From NCBI GenBank assembly GCA_005239655.1, contig SBBP01000106.1:1-12247 (forward strand): 12,247 nt of DNA, written 5' to 3'. Below are positions 7,121 to 12,247 of the stretch, piece by piece (position 1 is the stretch's first letter; every line of letters starts with the position of its first letter). This DNA is from Candidatus Microgenomatus auricola (GTDB lineage Bacteria > Patescibacteriota > Patescibacteriia > UBA9570 > XYC2-FULL-38-9). The notes below the pieces were generated by a model, which worked only from the letters and a program-made list of their open reading frames with translations, ran no database searches and had not been told where the DNA came from. The position numbers were made by a program, and so were the translations under genes.

Positions 7121-7203
7121 TGGGCCGAGAGGGATTCGAACCCCCGAAGGCAAAAGCCAACTGGTCTACAGCCAGTCCCATTTGACCGCTTTGGTATCGA
7201 CCC
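7121..7203 (-). tRNA. tRNA-Tyr (GTA anticodon), class II
   Basis: Minus strand: acceptor GGGTCGA/TCGGCCC with one G-U pair, anticodon stem-loop ACTGG-CTGTAGA-CCAGT with anticodon GTA, a long variable arm (GGCTTTTGCC), T arm GGGGG-TTCGAAT-CCCTC and discriminator A. The long variable arm and the anticodon identify tRNA-Tyr. CCA is not encoded (ACAG follows). Confidence 0.94.
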
Positions 7204-7217
7204 AAAATGCAGAAAAA

Positions 7218-7246
7218 ACTATAGAGCAATCGTTGAAAAAGGTCAA
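7218..7246 (-). promoter_or_regulatory. Sigma-70-type promoter for tRNA-Tyr
   Basis: On the minus strand TTGACC (7246-7241), exactly 17 bases, TATAGT (7223-7218). The predicted start near 7211 leaves a leader of about 8 bases before tRNA-Tyr. Same -10 box as the tRNA-Thr promoter. Confidence 0.75.
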
Positions 7247-7258
7247 CCGTCGAGCGCA

Positions 7259-7648
7259 CTATTTCTGTTTGAAAAATTTCCGGATCCGCTGAATCACTTC
7301 ATCGAGAGACAGTTCTGACTTGACGATGTATGCCACAATCCCAAATTTTTTTGCTGTCGTAACATCCACTTCATTGGACAAATTCGAAAACACAAACACG
7401 GCTGCATCGCGCGACGCTCCACTCTTTCGCAGGACTCGTAACACATCAAATCCGCTCATCTTTGGCATCAGCATATCGAGCAAAATGAGATCAAACGCCT
7501 GTGCGCTCGCCTCTTCAATGGCTCGACGACCATCAGCAACGGAGACAACAGCATAACCTGCTTTCTCGACTCGAAACGCCATGACACGGCGAATGGCCTC
7601 TTCGTCTTCAACAATCAGGATGCGTTTTTTTGTCTGTTCGTTTGGCAC
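7259..7648 (-). CDS. Stand-alone response regulator receiver protein, 129 aa
   Basis: GTG start at 7648 overlapping the last base of the kinase stop (TAGTG), which indicates translational coupling. It is a single receiver (REC) domain: acidic pocket E14-D15 (ILIVEDEEA), phosphoacceptor D58 (LILLDMLMPKMSG), switch Ser88 (FVFSNLS) and Lys110 (YIVKSELS). It ends shortly after helix 5 with a basic tail (IRKFFKQK) and has no DNA-binding or enzymatic output domain. It is probably phosphorylated by the adjacent histidine kinase and works by protein-protein interaction or as a phosphate shuttle. CheY-like single-domain regulators have this length. No motility genes are present here to support a chemotaxis role. 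Confidence 0.93.
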   Translation of the reverse strand: MPNEQTKKRILIVEDEEAIRRVMAFRVEKAGYAVVSVADGRRAIEEASAQAFDLILLDMLMPKMSGFDVLRVLRKSGASRDAAVFVFSNLSNEVDVTTAKKFGIVAYIVKSELSLDEVIQRIRKFFKQK

Positions 7649-9015
7649 TATGATTTCACATCAATACTCACCTCACCTGCACGCGGCTTGCTTCCACGCA
7701 GCGGCAGCGTGCACCAAAATGTACTCCCTTTCTGTTCGACAGTGGAGAACCCAATCTTTCCTCCTGACAGTTCTACCAGCATCCTCGCCAAATACAACCC
7801 CAAACCTGAACCGCCTTCATGGTGCGATCGTGCATTTGAAGCGCGGAAAAATCGACTAAAGATCTGCGACTGTTCTTGTGGTGGAATGCCAATGCCGGAA
7901 TCCGTCACTGCAAAACGAATATCTCGCCCGTCTTTTTTGAGCTCGATGGTGACGGTGCCGCCCGCGGGGGTATACTTCAGCGCGTTCGTCAAAAAATTCA
8001 GAATGACTTGCCGAATCAACAGTGCGTCGATAGAAACCTTTGGCAACTTCTTCTCGATCTGTTTCTTCACTGTGATCGATTTTGTCTGCCGGTCGTGTTC
8101 GAGAGACTTGACGACGTCCAACACCAGCGCACCGAGGTTTGTAGATTTGGGATTCACACTGATGCGACCAGTATCAATGCGACTAATATTGAGCAGCTCG
8201 CGAACCAAGGCGACCAACTGTTCTGTTGACTGCAGTGCGTCGTTCAAAAACTCTCTTTCGTGCGGCGCAATACGATCAGAAACCTCAGATTGTAACGTCT
8301 CCAACGACCACCGTATTGTTGTGAGCGGAGTACGAAGTTGATGTGATGCCAGTGAAACGAACGTACTCTTTGCAACATCAATTTCCTTTTCTCGTGTGAT
8401 ATCGCGAAAAATATCGATCGCTCCAATCAGTTTTCCATTTTGCAGTACCGGTGTCGCGGTAATTGCCGCTGGAAAATCCGTGCCGTCCTTTCGGCGATAG
8501 TAGTAGGGAGATGATGTGCTGGTCGTAAATGGTTTTTTTGAGAGAATCGCTTTTTGGATCGGCCGTTTTTCGATCGGAACCGGTCGACCACGATCATCGG
8601 TAATATAGATAATCTCAAACAACGGCCTTCCCAAGAGTTCCTCGGCTTTCCATCCCATCATTCGTTCTGCTGCGGCATTCACCAAAATGGCACAACCGTT
8701 CTCGTCGGCAGCAATCACCCCATCGCCAATGCTTGCAAGCAACGCCTTCTCCTTTTGTTCGAGCGAATGTAATTTGCGCATCTGCGGAGCGAAGACATCA
8801 CTCGCCAAAAACCACGCGACAAGCCAGGAAAAGAGAATCACGCCAGCACAGAGTGCAATCGTCACAACTTTGTCGCCTCCGCGTGCAAATGTCGTCACAG
8901 CGAACATGACAGCAAAAACATACAGAAGAATCACAAAGACTTTCCATCGAAATTGCGAAAGAGAAAATGATGTTTCGCTCTTCCCTGTTAAAAATTGATA
9001 TGTGTTTTTTGTCAT
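7648..9015 (-). CDS. Membrane-bound PAS-domain sensor histidine kinase, 455 aa
   Basis: The start MTKNTYQFL at 9015 is chosen because the longer frame (9105) overlaps the serine dehydratase gene and lies upstream of a good promoter; a GGAGG lies one base before the ATG, closer than usual. Two membrane helices (about residues 26-43 and 50-71) are joined by a very short loop, so sensing is probably intramembrane or cytoplasmic. A PAS domain follows (about 87-205, with ASIGDGVIAADENG and an IFRDITREKE exit). The HisKA domain has SHQLRTPL (phosphoacceptor H225). The HATPase domain has the N box NFLTNALKYTP, G1 DSGIGIP (372-378), F box FSRFFRA and G2 GGSGLGLYLA (401-410). It should autophosphorylate H225 and pass phosphate to the receiver encoded immediately downstream. 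All catalytic motifs are intact. Confidence 0.95.
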   Translation of the reverse strand: MTKNTYQFLTGKSETSFSLSQFRWKVFVILLYVFAVMFAVTTFARGGDKVVTIALCAGVILFSWLVAWFLASDVFAPQMRKLHSLEQKEKALLASIGDGVIAADENGCAILVNAAAERMMGWKAEELLGRPLFEIIYITDDRGRPVPIEKRPIQKAILSKKPFTTSTSSPYYYRRKDGTDFPAAITATPVLQNGKLIGAIDIFRDITREKEIDVAKSTFVSLASHQLRTPLTTIRWSLETLQSEVSDRIAPHEREFLNDALQSTEQLVALVRELLNISRIDTGRISVNPKSTNLGALVLDVVKSLEHDRQTKSITVKKQIEKKLPKVSIDALLIRQVILNFLTNALKYTPAGGTVTIELKKDGRDIRFAVTDSGIGIPPQEQSQIFSRFFRASNARSHHEGGSGLGLYLARMLVELSGGKIGFSTVEQKGSTFWCTLPLRGSKPRAGEVSIDVKS

Positions 9016-9037
9016 GCCTCCACGCGCTGTAGAAAAG

Positions 9038-9046
9038 AGTATAACA
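9038..9046 (-). promoter_or_regulatory. Extended -10 promoter for the kinase/receiver operon
   Basis: The minus strand has TGTTATACT: an extended -10 TG, one base, then TATACT (9043-9038). A weak -35, TTCGCA, lies 18 bases upstream. The predicted start near 9031 gives a 5' leader of about 16 bases. Confidence 0.5.
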
Positions 9047-9055
9047 AAACGTGCG

Positions 9056-9095
9056 AAAAAATGCGAACGGCGTTGCACCCTACTCGTCGCGTTCG
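9056..9095 (-). terminator. Possible rho-independent terminator after serine dehydratase
   Basis: On the minus strand CGAACG (9095-9090) pairs with CGTTCG (9069-9064), followed after two bases by six Ts (9061-9056). The stem is only 6 bp, the loop is long and it overlaps the end of the coding region, so strength is doubtful. Confidence 0.35.
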
Positions 9096-10009
9096 GGTTT
9101 TTCAAATAACGGCGTGCAAACTTCCTTTTCTTGGGCCAGTTTCTCTTTCACGTGCATGCCCACTTCTGTCGTTGCCAATCCGCCTTGCGCAGTTTCGCGC
9201 AGTGCTGACGGCATTTGCTCACCAATACGACGCATGGCATCCACGACTTGATCAAACGGCACTTTGCTGCGAATGCCAGCGATCGCCAAGTCAGACGCTG
9301 TGAAGGCATTCATGACCATAAATGTGGTGCGCTTCACGCATGGCACCTCGACCAAACCGCCAATGGGATCGCACACTAAGCCTAAGACGTTCTTCAGTGC
9401 GAGTGATGCTGCACTCAAACAGGCGTCCACACTTCCGCCACGCATTTCTGTGATTGCCGACGCCGCCATCGCTGCGGCAGATCCATCTTCGGACTGGCAT
9501 CCACCGGAGGCACCAGACATCATGGCATTTTCTTCAATAATCAAACCGATCGCCGAGGTATTCAACAAACCGGCAACCAATTCTTTCTCTCCAAAACCAA
9601 ACCGCTCGCGGACGGCGTAGAGCGAGGCCGGAACAATTCCAGCAGAACCCGCAGTCGGGCATGCCACAATGCAGTTGGAACAGGCATTGGATTCGTTCGT
9701 CGCCATCGACCAGACCATCGCTTTCACGGCGATGTCGCTCATGATCATTTCTGGTTTTTCTTTCAGTGCCTGTTCGAGGATGTAGGCATCACCAGTCACC
9801 ATTCCGCTTTTGGATTGCTGCGGTGTGGTTTTGCCAGTGATGATCGCTTTTCCCATTGCCGCCAACACGGTTTTGATGCGATGTTCGATTTGCTCTCGGC
9901 TCAATCCTTTCACTTCCATCTCGTAACGAACAGCAATTTCAGAAATGGGAACATTCAGCTGCTCACACAGTGCTTGGAGTTCGGTCGCTTTTTTGAAAAC
10001 GTATGACAT
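9080..10009 (-). CDS. sdaAA: L-serine dehydratase, iron-sulfur-dependent, alpha subunit, 309 aa
   Basis: Catalytic subunit of the two-subunit [4Fe-4S] L-serine dehydratase (L-serine to pyruvate plus ammonia). The conserved cysteines are C171 (SGASGGCQSEDG), C213 and C224 (CDPIGGLVEVPC). Their spacings of 42 and 11 match the cluster ligands known for the single-chain bacterial enzyme. Other family motifs include ACPTAGSAGIVPA and ENAMMSGASGG. The length fits a full alpha subunit. Start ATG 10009 is 9 bases after the beta-subunit stop with no obvious Shine-Dalgarno site. It forms an operon with the beta subunit. The enzyme is oxygen-sensitive in known examples, which would suit an anaerobic or fermentative host. 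It could feed serine carbon into pyruvate metabolism. Confidence 0.95.
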   Translation of the reverse strand: MSYVFKKATELQALCEQLNVPISEIAVRYEMEVKGLSREQIEHRIKTVLAAMGKAIITGKTTPQQSKSGMVTGDAYILEQALKEKPEMIMSDIAVKAMVWSMATNESNACSNCIVACPTAGSAGIVPASLYAVRERFGFGEKELVAGLLNTSAIGLIIEENAMMSGASGGCQSEDGSAAAMAASAITEMRGGSVDACLSAASLALKNVLGLVCDPIGGLVEVPCVKRTTFMVMNAFTASDLAIAGIRSKVPFDQVVDAMRRIGEQMPSALRETAQGGLATTEVGMHVKEKLAQEKEVCTPLFEKPERDE

Positions 10010-10018
10010 ACGTGTTGA

Positions 10019-10732
10019 TTATAACTGTTGTGGAACACGGTCGTCGGTGACGCCGGCCCATAGACTTAATTGCGGAATCACACTGACGCGCGTCACACCG
10101 AGCGTTTCGCGCAATACGCGTTCGACATCACACGGAACAACACTCACTTCGACAACGTAACGAATGAAATCTCCGCTGCGTTTTTTCTCGTGCGAAAAAA
10201 ACTGTAAAATCTTTGCTCCGCTTGGGTGTAAAACCCCGTAGAGGAGATCCAGAACATTCACCTGGCGATCTACAGTCAGAATAATAATGTCATGCTCACC
10301 GGTTAACGAGACTGGCATATCATCAATGCGCGTGATCTCGATCAACCCGCCTCCGAGTGACGAACCCATCACCATCATCTTGCGGTCCCCTCTTTCCATA
10401 TAGAATTTCACGGTGTTCGGATGGTACCGTTTTCCGGAGTGCGGTTTTGGAACGAAATGCACATCCACCCCCTGTTCCTCGGCAAGGCAAAACGAATTCA
10501 ACAGCCGCTTATCATGAGGTGGAAATCCCAAAATGCCCGAAACCAGTGCTTTATCGGTTCCGTGACCGTGATAGACTTCGCCAAACGATTGATACAACAC
10601 GAGAGTCAGCTTCTGCGGCAACTCTCCAAAGAGTGCACGAGCAACATTCCCAAGACGCACAGCGCCCGCCGTGTGCGATGAGGATGGTCCGACCATCACC
10701 GGGCCAACGATTGTAAAAATAGAGTGGGCCAT
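10019..10732 (-). CDS. sdaAB: L-serine dehydratase, iron-sulfur-dependent, beta subunit, 237 aa
   Basis: The start MAHSIFTIVGPVMVG at 10732 is preferred over the GTG at 10762, because the predicted transcription start (about 10746) lies between them and the family normally begins just before the GP(V/M)GPSSSHTAGA motif. That motif is at residues 10-24, and GHGTDKALVSGILGF (56-70) and SLGGG (125-129) follow. Residues about 145-220 resemble an ACT domain (HDIIILTVDRQVNVLDLLYG, then YVVEVSVVPCDVERVL), the likely site of serine binding or regulation in related enzymes. Its stop is 9 bases before the alpha subunit. GGAG lies 12 bases before the ATG, a loose ribosome binding site. Together the two subunits make the active enzyme. 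Confidence 0.94.
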   Translation of the reverse strand: MAHSIFTIVGPVMVGPSSSHTAGAVRLGNVARALFGELPQKLTLVLYQSFGEVYHGHGTDKALVSGILGFPPHDKRLLNSFCLAEEQGVDVHFVPKPHSGKRYHPNTVKFYMERGDRKMMVMGSSLGGGLIEITRIDDMPVSLTGEHDIIILTVDRQVNVLDLLYGVLHPSGAKILQFFSHEKKRSGDFIRYVVEVSVVPCDVERVLRETLGVTRVSVIPQLSLWAGVTDDRVPQQL

Positions 10733-10752
10733 TTTCGTGCAGAATCTCCATG

Positions 10753-10781
10753 AGGGTACCACAGGGAACGCACATGGTCAA
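10753..10781 (-). promoter_or_regulatory. Promoter for the serine dehydratase operon
   Basis: Minus strand TTGACC (10781-10776), 17 bases, TACCCT (10758-10753). The -10 fits only the minimal TAnnnT pattern. The predicted start is about 10746, giving a leader of about 14 bases before the chosen start codon. Confidence 0.45.
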
Positions 10782-10828
10782 TCACCATACCATTGAATTT
10801 TTCCAGCCCACGTAAACACGATCAGTGA

Positions 10829-10857
10829 TTGATCTCTGTAGTTGAAAATGGTTTACT
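10829..10857 (+). promoter_or_regulatory. Possible promoter for the small plus-strand gene at 10902
   Basis: TTGATC (10829-10834), 17 bases, TTTACT (10852-10857). Each box matches consensus at four of six positions. It is divergent from the serine dehydratase promoter in a 169-base intergenic region. Confidence 0.3.
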
Positions 10858-10890
10858 TGATAGTGCAGTCCGCTGTGCACTTCGATGACT

Positions 10891-10895
10891 GGGAG
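10891..10895 (+). promoter_or_regulatory. Shine-Dalgarno site deciding the start at 10902
   Basis: GGGAG lies 6 bases before the ATG at 10902. The same frame is open further upstream, but the ATG at 10848 has no ribosome binding site. Confidence 0.65.
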
Positions 10896-10901
10896 ACAGC
10901 C

Positions 10902-11120
10902 ATGAGGTACGAAGTTTCGTACAGGATCAGCACCCACGACGATGATGGTCCAACCACTGAAAGGAGGCAGTTCGGGGCGGCAGACGACCAGAGTGCGAGG
11001 AGGAAAGGAAATCGTATCGCACATGATCGGGTAGAACGAATCACGCGGGCAGGAGGAGTTGCCGCCGTGGACTCGATCGAAGTCAGGCGAGTCTACGAGA
11101 CGTTCGCTGACCCGATCTAG
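10902..11120 (+). CDS. Small hypothetical protein, 72 aa
   Basis: An ATG with a GGGAG site 6 bases upstream opens a 72-codon frame ending TAG, and 24 bases later comes a strong rho-independent terminator. This gives a complete single-gene transcription unit. The protein starts MRYEVSYRIS (a strand), has an acidic turn (THDDDGP), then a charged helical stretch (AADDQSARRKGNRIAHDRVE) and a closing strand (SIEVRRVYETF). It is soluble, with no signal or membrane segment. I do not recognise the family. The strand-helix-strand layout is compatible with a small alpha/beta domain. Like the gene at 182 it is on the plus strand, GC-rich and well equipped with translation signals, unlike the minus-strand genes. 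A frame of similar length on the opposite strand lacks such signals. Confidence 0.65.
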   Translation: MRYEVSYRISTHDDDGPTTERRQFGAADDQSARRKGNRIAHDRVERITRAGGVAAVDSIEVRRVYETFADPI

Positions 11121-11144
11121 TCCGCAAGACTGCCGACTGTCCAC

Positions 11145-11192
11145 ACCCCACGCTGAAACGTCTTTTGGGACGGCGGCGTGGGGTCTCTTTTT
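11145..11192 (+). terminator. Rho-independent terminator of the small plus-strand gene
   Basis: ACCCCACGC (11145-11153) pairs perfectly with GCGTGGGGT (11176-11184). An inner CGTC/GACG stem closes a 6-base loop, and the T-rich run TCTCTTTTT follows. Strong and directional for the plus strand. Confidence 0.85.
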
Positions 11193-11249
11193 AGAGAAAA
11201 TTTTACTGGCTCAATTCAATTAGCAAAAGCTGCGCTGTTTTGAATAAAT

Positions 11250-11954
11250 TTAAAAATCAACGCTTGCTGCGATGGTATCAATATCATCTTCTAATGAGTA
11301 AACACCAGCAATTTCTAAGTTGTAGATTGAGTTATTTATTGTTACTTCAGGAATAAAATAATGGATCATTTCTGACTGTCCTCCTGTCAGGGGTATAATA
11401 AATTTTCTATAAACTTTAAGCGCTGGTTGACCATTGACTTCGACTTTTTTCACAATAGCAGTGCCGTCAAATTCAGCCTCCAGCTTGGTAAAAGCAGTTG
11501 AAAGTTGTTCTTCACTTTGATGTATATCGACTACATCCCAAAAGTTAATATTTGGAACATCACCTCCGCCAATCCGCTCATAATCTAAGGTTGAATAACT
11601 CACGAGCGGAACACCTCCCGTTCCAGTGCCAACATACCAAATTGTTCCAATTCGATAGTCCGAACCTGTGGATGTCTCTTCTAAATTCATTCCACCCCAT
11701 TCTTTTCTATAGCAAAAATGAAGTGTAGTTTCCACATCACTAAATTCAATCCAGTTGTCTTCAAGCTCAGAACAGTCAAAAATTCTTACTGTCTCGTTTG
11801 TTATCTCATCGTTTACATTTTTTTCAGTACCGACTTCAATTTCTCCTACGGTTTCTTCACCAAGAATAGTTTTATCGTTCTGCCAAGAATAAACACCGCC
11901 ACCTACAATTGCAGCTGTGATTATGATGGATAAGAGAGCTCTATTGTTGGTCAT
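11250..11954 (-). CDS. N-terminally anchored envelope protein, 234 aa, unrecognised family
   Basis: The start MTNNRALLSIIITAAIVGGG at 11954 is chosen because the hydrophobic anchor begins there and a good promoter ends about 20 bases upstream; the longer frame (12053) runs back over the promoter. After the anchor and YSW comes a low-complexity acidic linker (GEETVGEIEVGTEKNVNDE), then a beta-rich domain with two Cys (IFDCSELEDN, LHFCYRKEWGG) that may form a disulfide. It closes with DDIDTIAASVDF. Short proteins with a bare N-terminal anchor, linker and beta domain ending in such a motif are common in Patescibacteria and resemble PsbP-like envelope proteins, a similarity of pattern only. Its AT content is clearly higher than that of the other genes here. 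Function unknown. Confidence 0.8.
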   Translation of the reverse strand: MTNNRALLSIIITAAIVGGGVYSWQNDKTILGEETVGEIEVGTEKNVNDEITNETVRIFDCSELEDNWIEFSDVETTLHFCYRKEWGGMNLEETSTGSDYRIGTIWYVGTGTGGVPLVSYSTLDYERIGGGDVPNINFWDVVDIHQSEEQLSTAFTKLEAEFDGTAIVKKVEVNGQPALKVYRKFIIPLTGGQSEMIHYFIPEVTINNSIYNLEIAGVYSLEDDIDTIAASVDF

Positions 11955-11973
11955 TTTTGTGAATTCTGAGTTT

Positions 11974-12002
11974 AGATTATCATTTTGTAGGAATGTTTGC
12001 AA
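11974..12002 (-). promoter_or_regulatory. Sigma-70-type promoter for the anchored protein
   Basis: Minus strand TTGCAA (12002-11997), 17 bases, TAATCT (11979-11974). The predicted start is about 11967, giving a leader of about 13 bases and supporting the ATG at 11954. Confidence 0.6.
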
Positions 12003-12055
12003 GTATGCACAGTTGCGAGCCACGCTTCGAAAGATACAGCACCGCATGCCCACTG

Positions 12056-12247
12056 TTATCTGTAGGTCGCGAGCATGTGAGCATTGAGTTTTTTGGCAAG
12101 GTGGGGAAATAAGAATTGGTTCAAACCTTGACGCTCACTCTCTGAGAGATATTTAAAACCCCTGATCACTTTCAGACAATTTTGAGAACCACAGACGCAC
12201 GCAAAGGAGAACTCGCCTAAATCAAACTCGCTGGTGCAATAATGAAA
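12056..12247 (-). CDS. C-terminal fragment of a SET-domain protein (5' end outside window)
   Basis: An open minus-strand frame enters at the window edge and ends at TAA 12058-12056, giving 63 residues. It reads FHYCTSEFDLGEFSFACVCG, then SQNCLKVIRGFKYLSESERQ. That matches the end of SET domains: the strand with the conserved active-site Tyr, the T-x-E-x-D turn, the post-SET zinc cysteines C-x-C-x(4)-C, and the (I/R)-x-G-F-x-x-L tail seen in bacterial SET proteins. SET proteins methylate lysines in proteins using S-adenosylmethionine. The target in bacteria is mostly unknown. The N-terminal part with the SAM-binding and NHxC motifs is not in the window. The gene ends about 100 bases before the anchored-protein start. 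Confidence 0.8.
   Translation of the reverse strand, partial: FHYCTSEFDLGEFSFACVCGSQNCLKVIRGFKYLSESERQGLNQFLFPHLAKKLNAHMLATYR

Noticed and set aside
5112..7203. tRNA genes as integration sites of a mobile element
   Set aside because: I saw no integrase or transposase gene and no direct repeat of a tRNA 3' end in the window.
7688..8341. Long plus-strand open frame (217 codons) opposite the kinase
   Set aside because: It is antisense to well-supported kinase motifs, and its Ser/Cys/Phe-rich product has no domain pattern.
9016..9105. Longer N-terminus for the histidine kinase (start at 9105)
   Set aside because: It would overlap the serine dehydratase end and cross the TATACT promoter, and adds a basic non-conserved stretch.
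10782..11144. Minus-strand 120-codon frame overlapping the small plus-strand gene
   Set aside because: The plus strand carries a ribosome binding site and a directional terminator. The minus frame has neither and runs across the serine dehydratase promoter.

Overview
The window reads as chromosomal DNA of a bacterium with mixed base composition. It is probably a Candidate Phyla Radiation (Patescibacteria) member of moderate GC, such as the Peregrinibacteria or Uhrbacteria-like groups. That placement is an inference from short compact genes, rare Shine-Dalgarno sites, a short N-terminally anchored envelope protein, a large FG-GAP/calcium-repeat surface protein, and tRNA genes mostly without an encoded CCA. 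The standard genetic code applies: long glycine-rich genes have no internal UGA.

Layout. Nearly everything is on the minus strand. The exceptions are a partial gene and a small gene at the left end (1-475) and one small gene with its own terminator (10902-11192). Reading the minus strand from the right edge: the C-terminus of a SET-domain protein (12056-12247); an AT-rich gene for an N-terminally anchored protein (11250-11954); L-serine dehydratase beta and alpha subunits (10019-10732, 9080-10009); a membrane PAS histidine kinase with a stand-alone receiver overlapping it by one base (7648-9015, 7259-7648); then a tRNA/translation block. The block runs tRNA-Tyr, a hemolysin III/PAQR-type membrane protein, tRNA-Thr, ribosomal protein L33 (rpmG), a HIT-family protein with an altered catalytic motif, a small frameshifted gene, and tRNA-Trp. 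Each tRNA has a recognisable sigma-70-type promoter with a 17-base spacer. After the block come a secreted FG-GAP propeller protein (2642-5014), an anchored or secreted amidohydrolase broken by two compensating frameshifts (1497-2567), and an unrecognised two-helix membrane protein (560-1429).

How the genes fit together. rpmG, the HIT gene and the small third gene are packed within 2-3 bases of each other and probably share the tRNA-Thr transcript. tRNA-Thr, rpmG and tRNA-Trp recall the common bacterial tRNA/rpmG/tRNA-Trp/secE/nusG neighbourhood, here with extra genes inserted and secE-nusG absent from the expected place. The two serine dehydratase subunits form one [4Fe-4S] enzyme converting L-serine to pyruvate and ammonia. 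The kinase/receiver pair lacks a DNA-binding output, so any effect on transcription would need a partner outside this pair.

The points most worth a second look are the double frameshift in the amidohydrolase, the His-to-Glu replacement at the HIT nucleophile, the bacterial SET/post-SET fragment, and a hemolysin III gene whose start codon lies 6 bases after a tRNA. No complete novel defence or mobile system was found.
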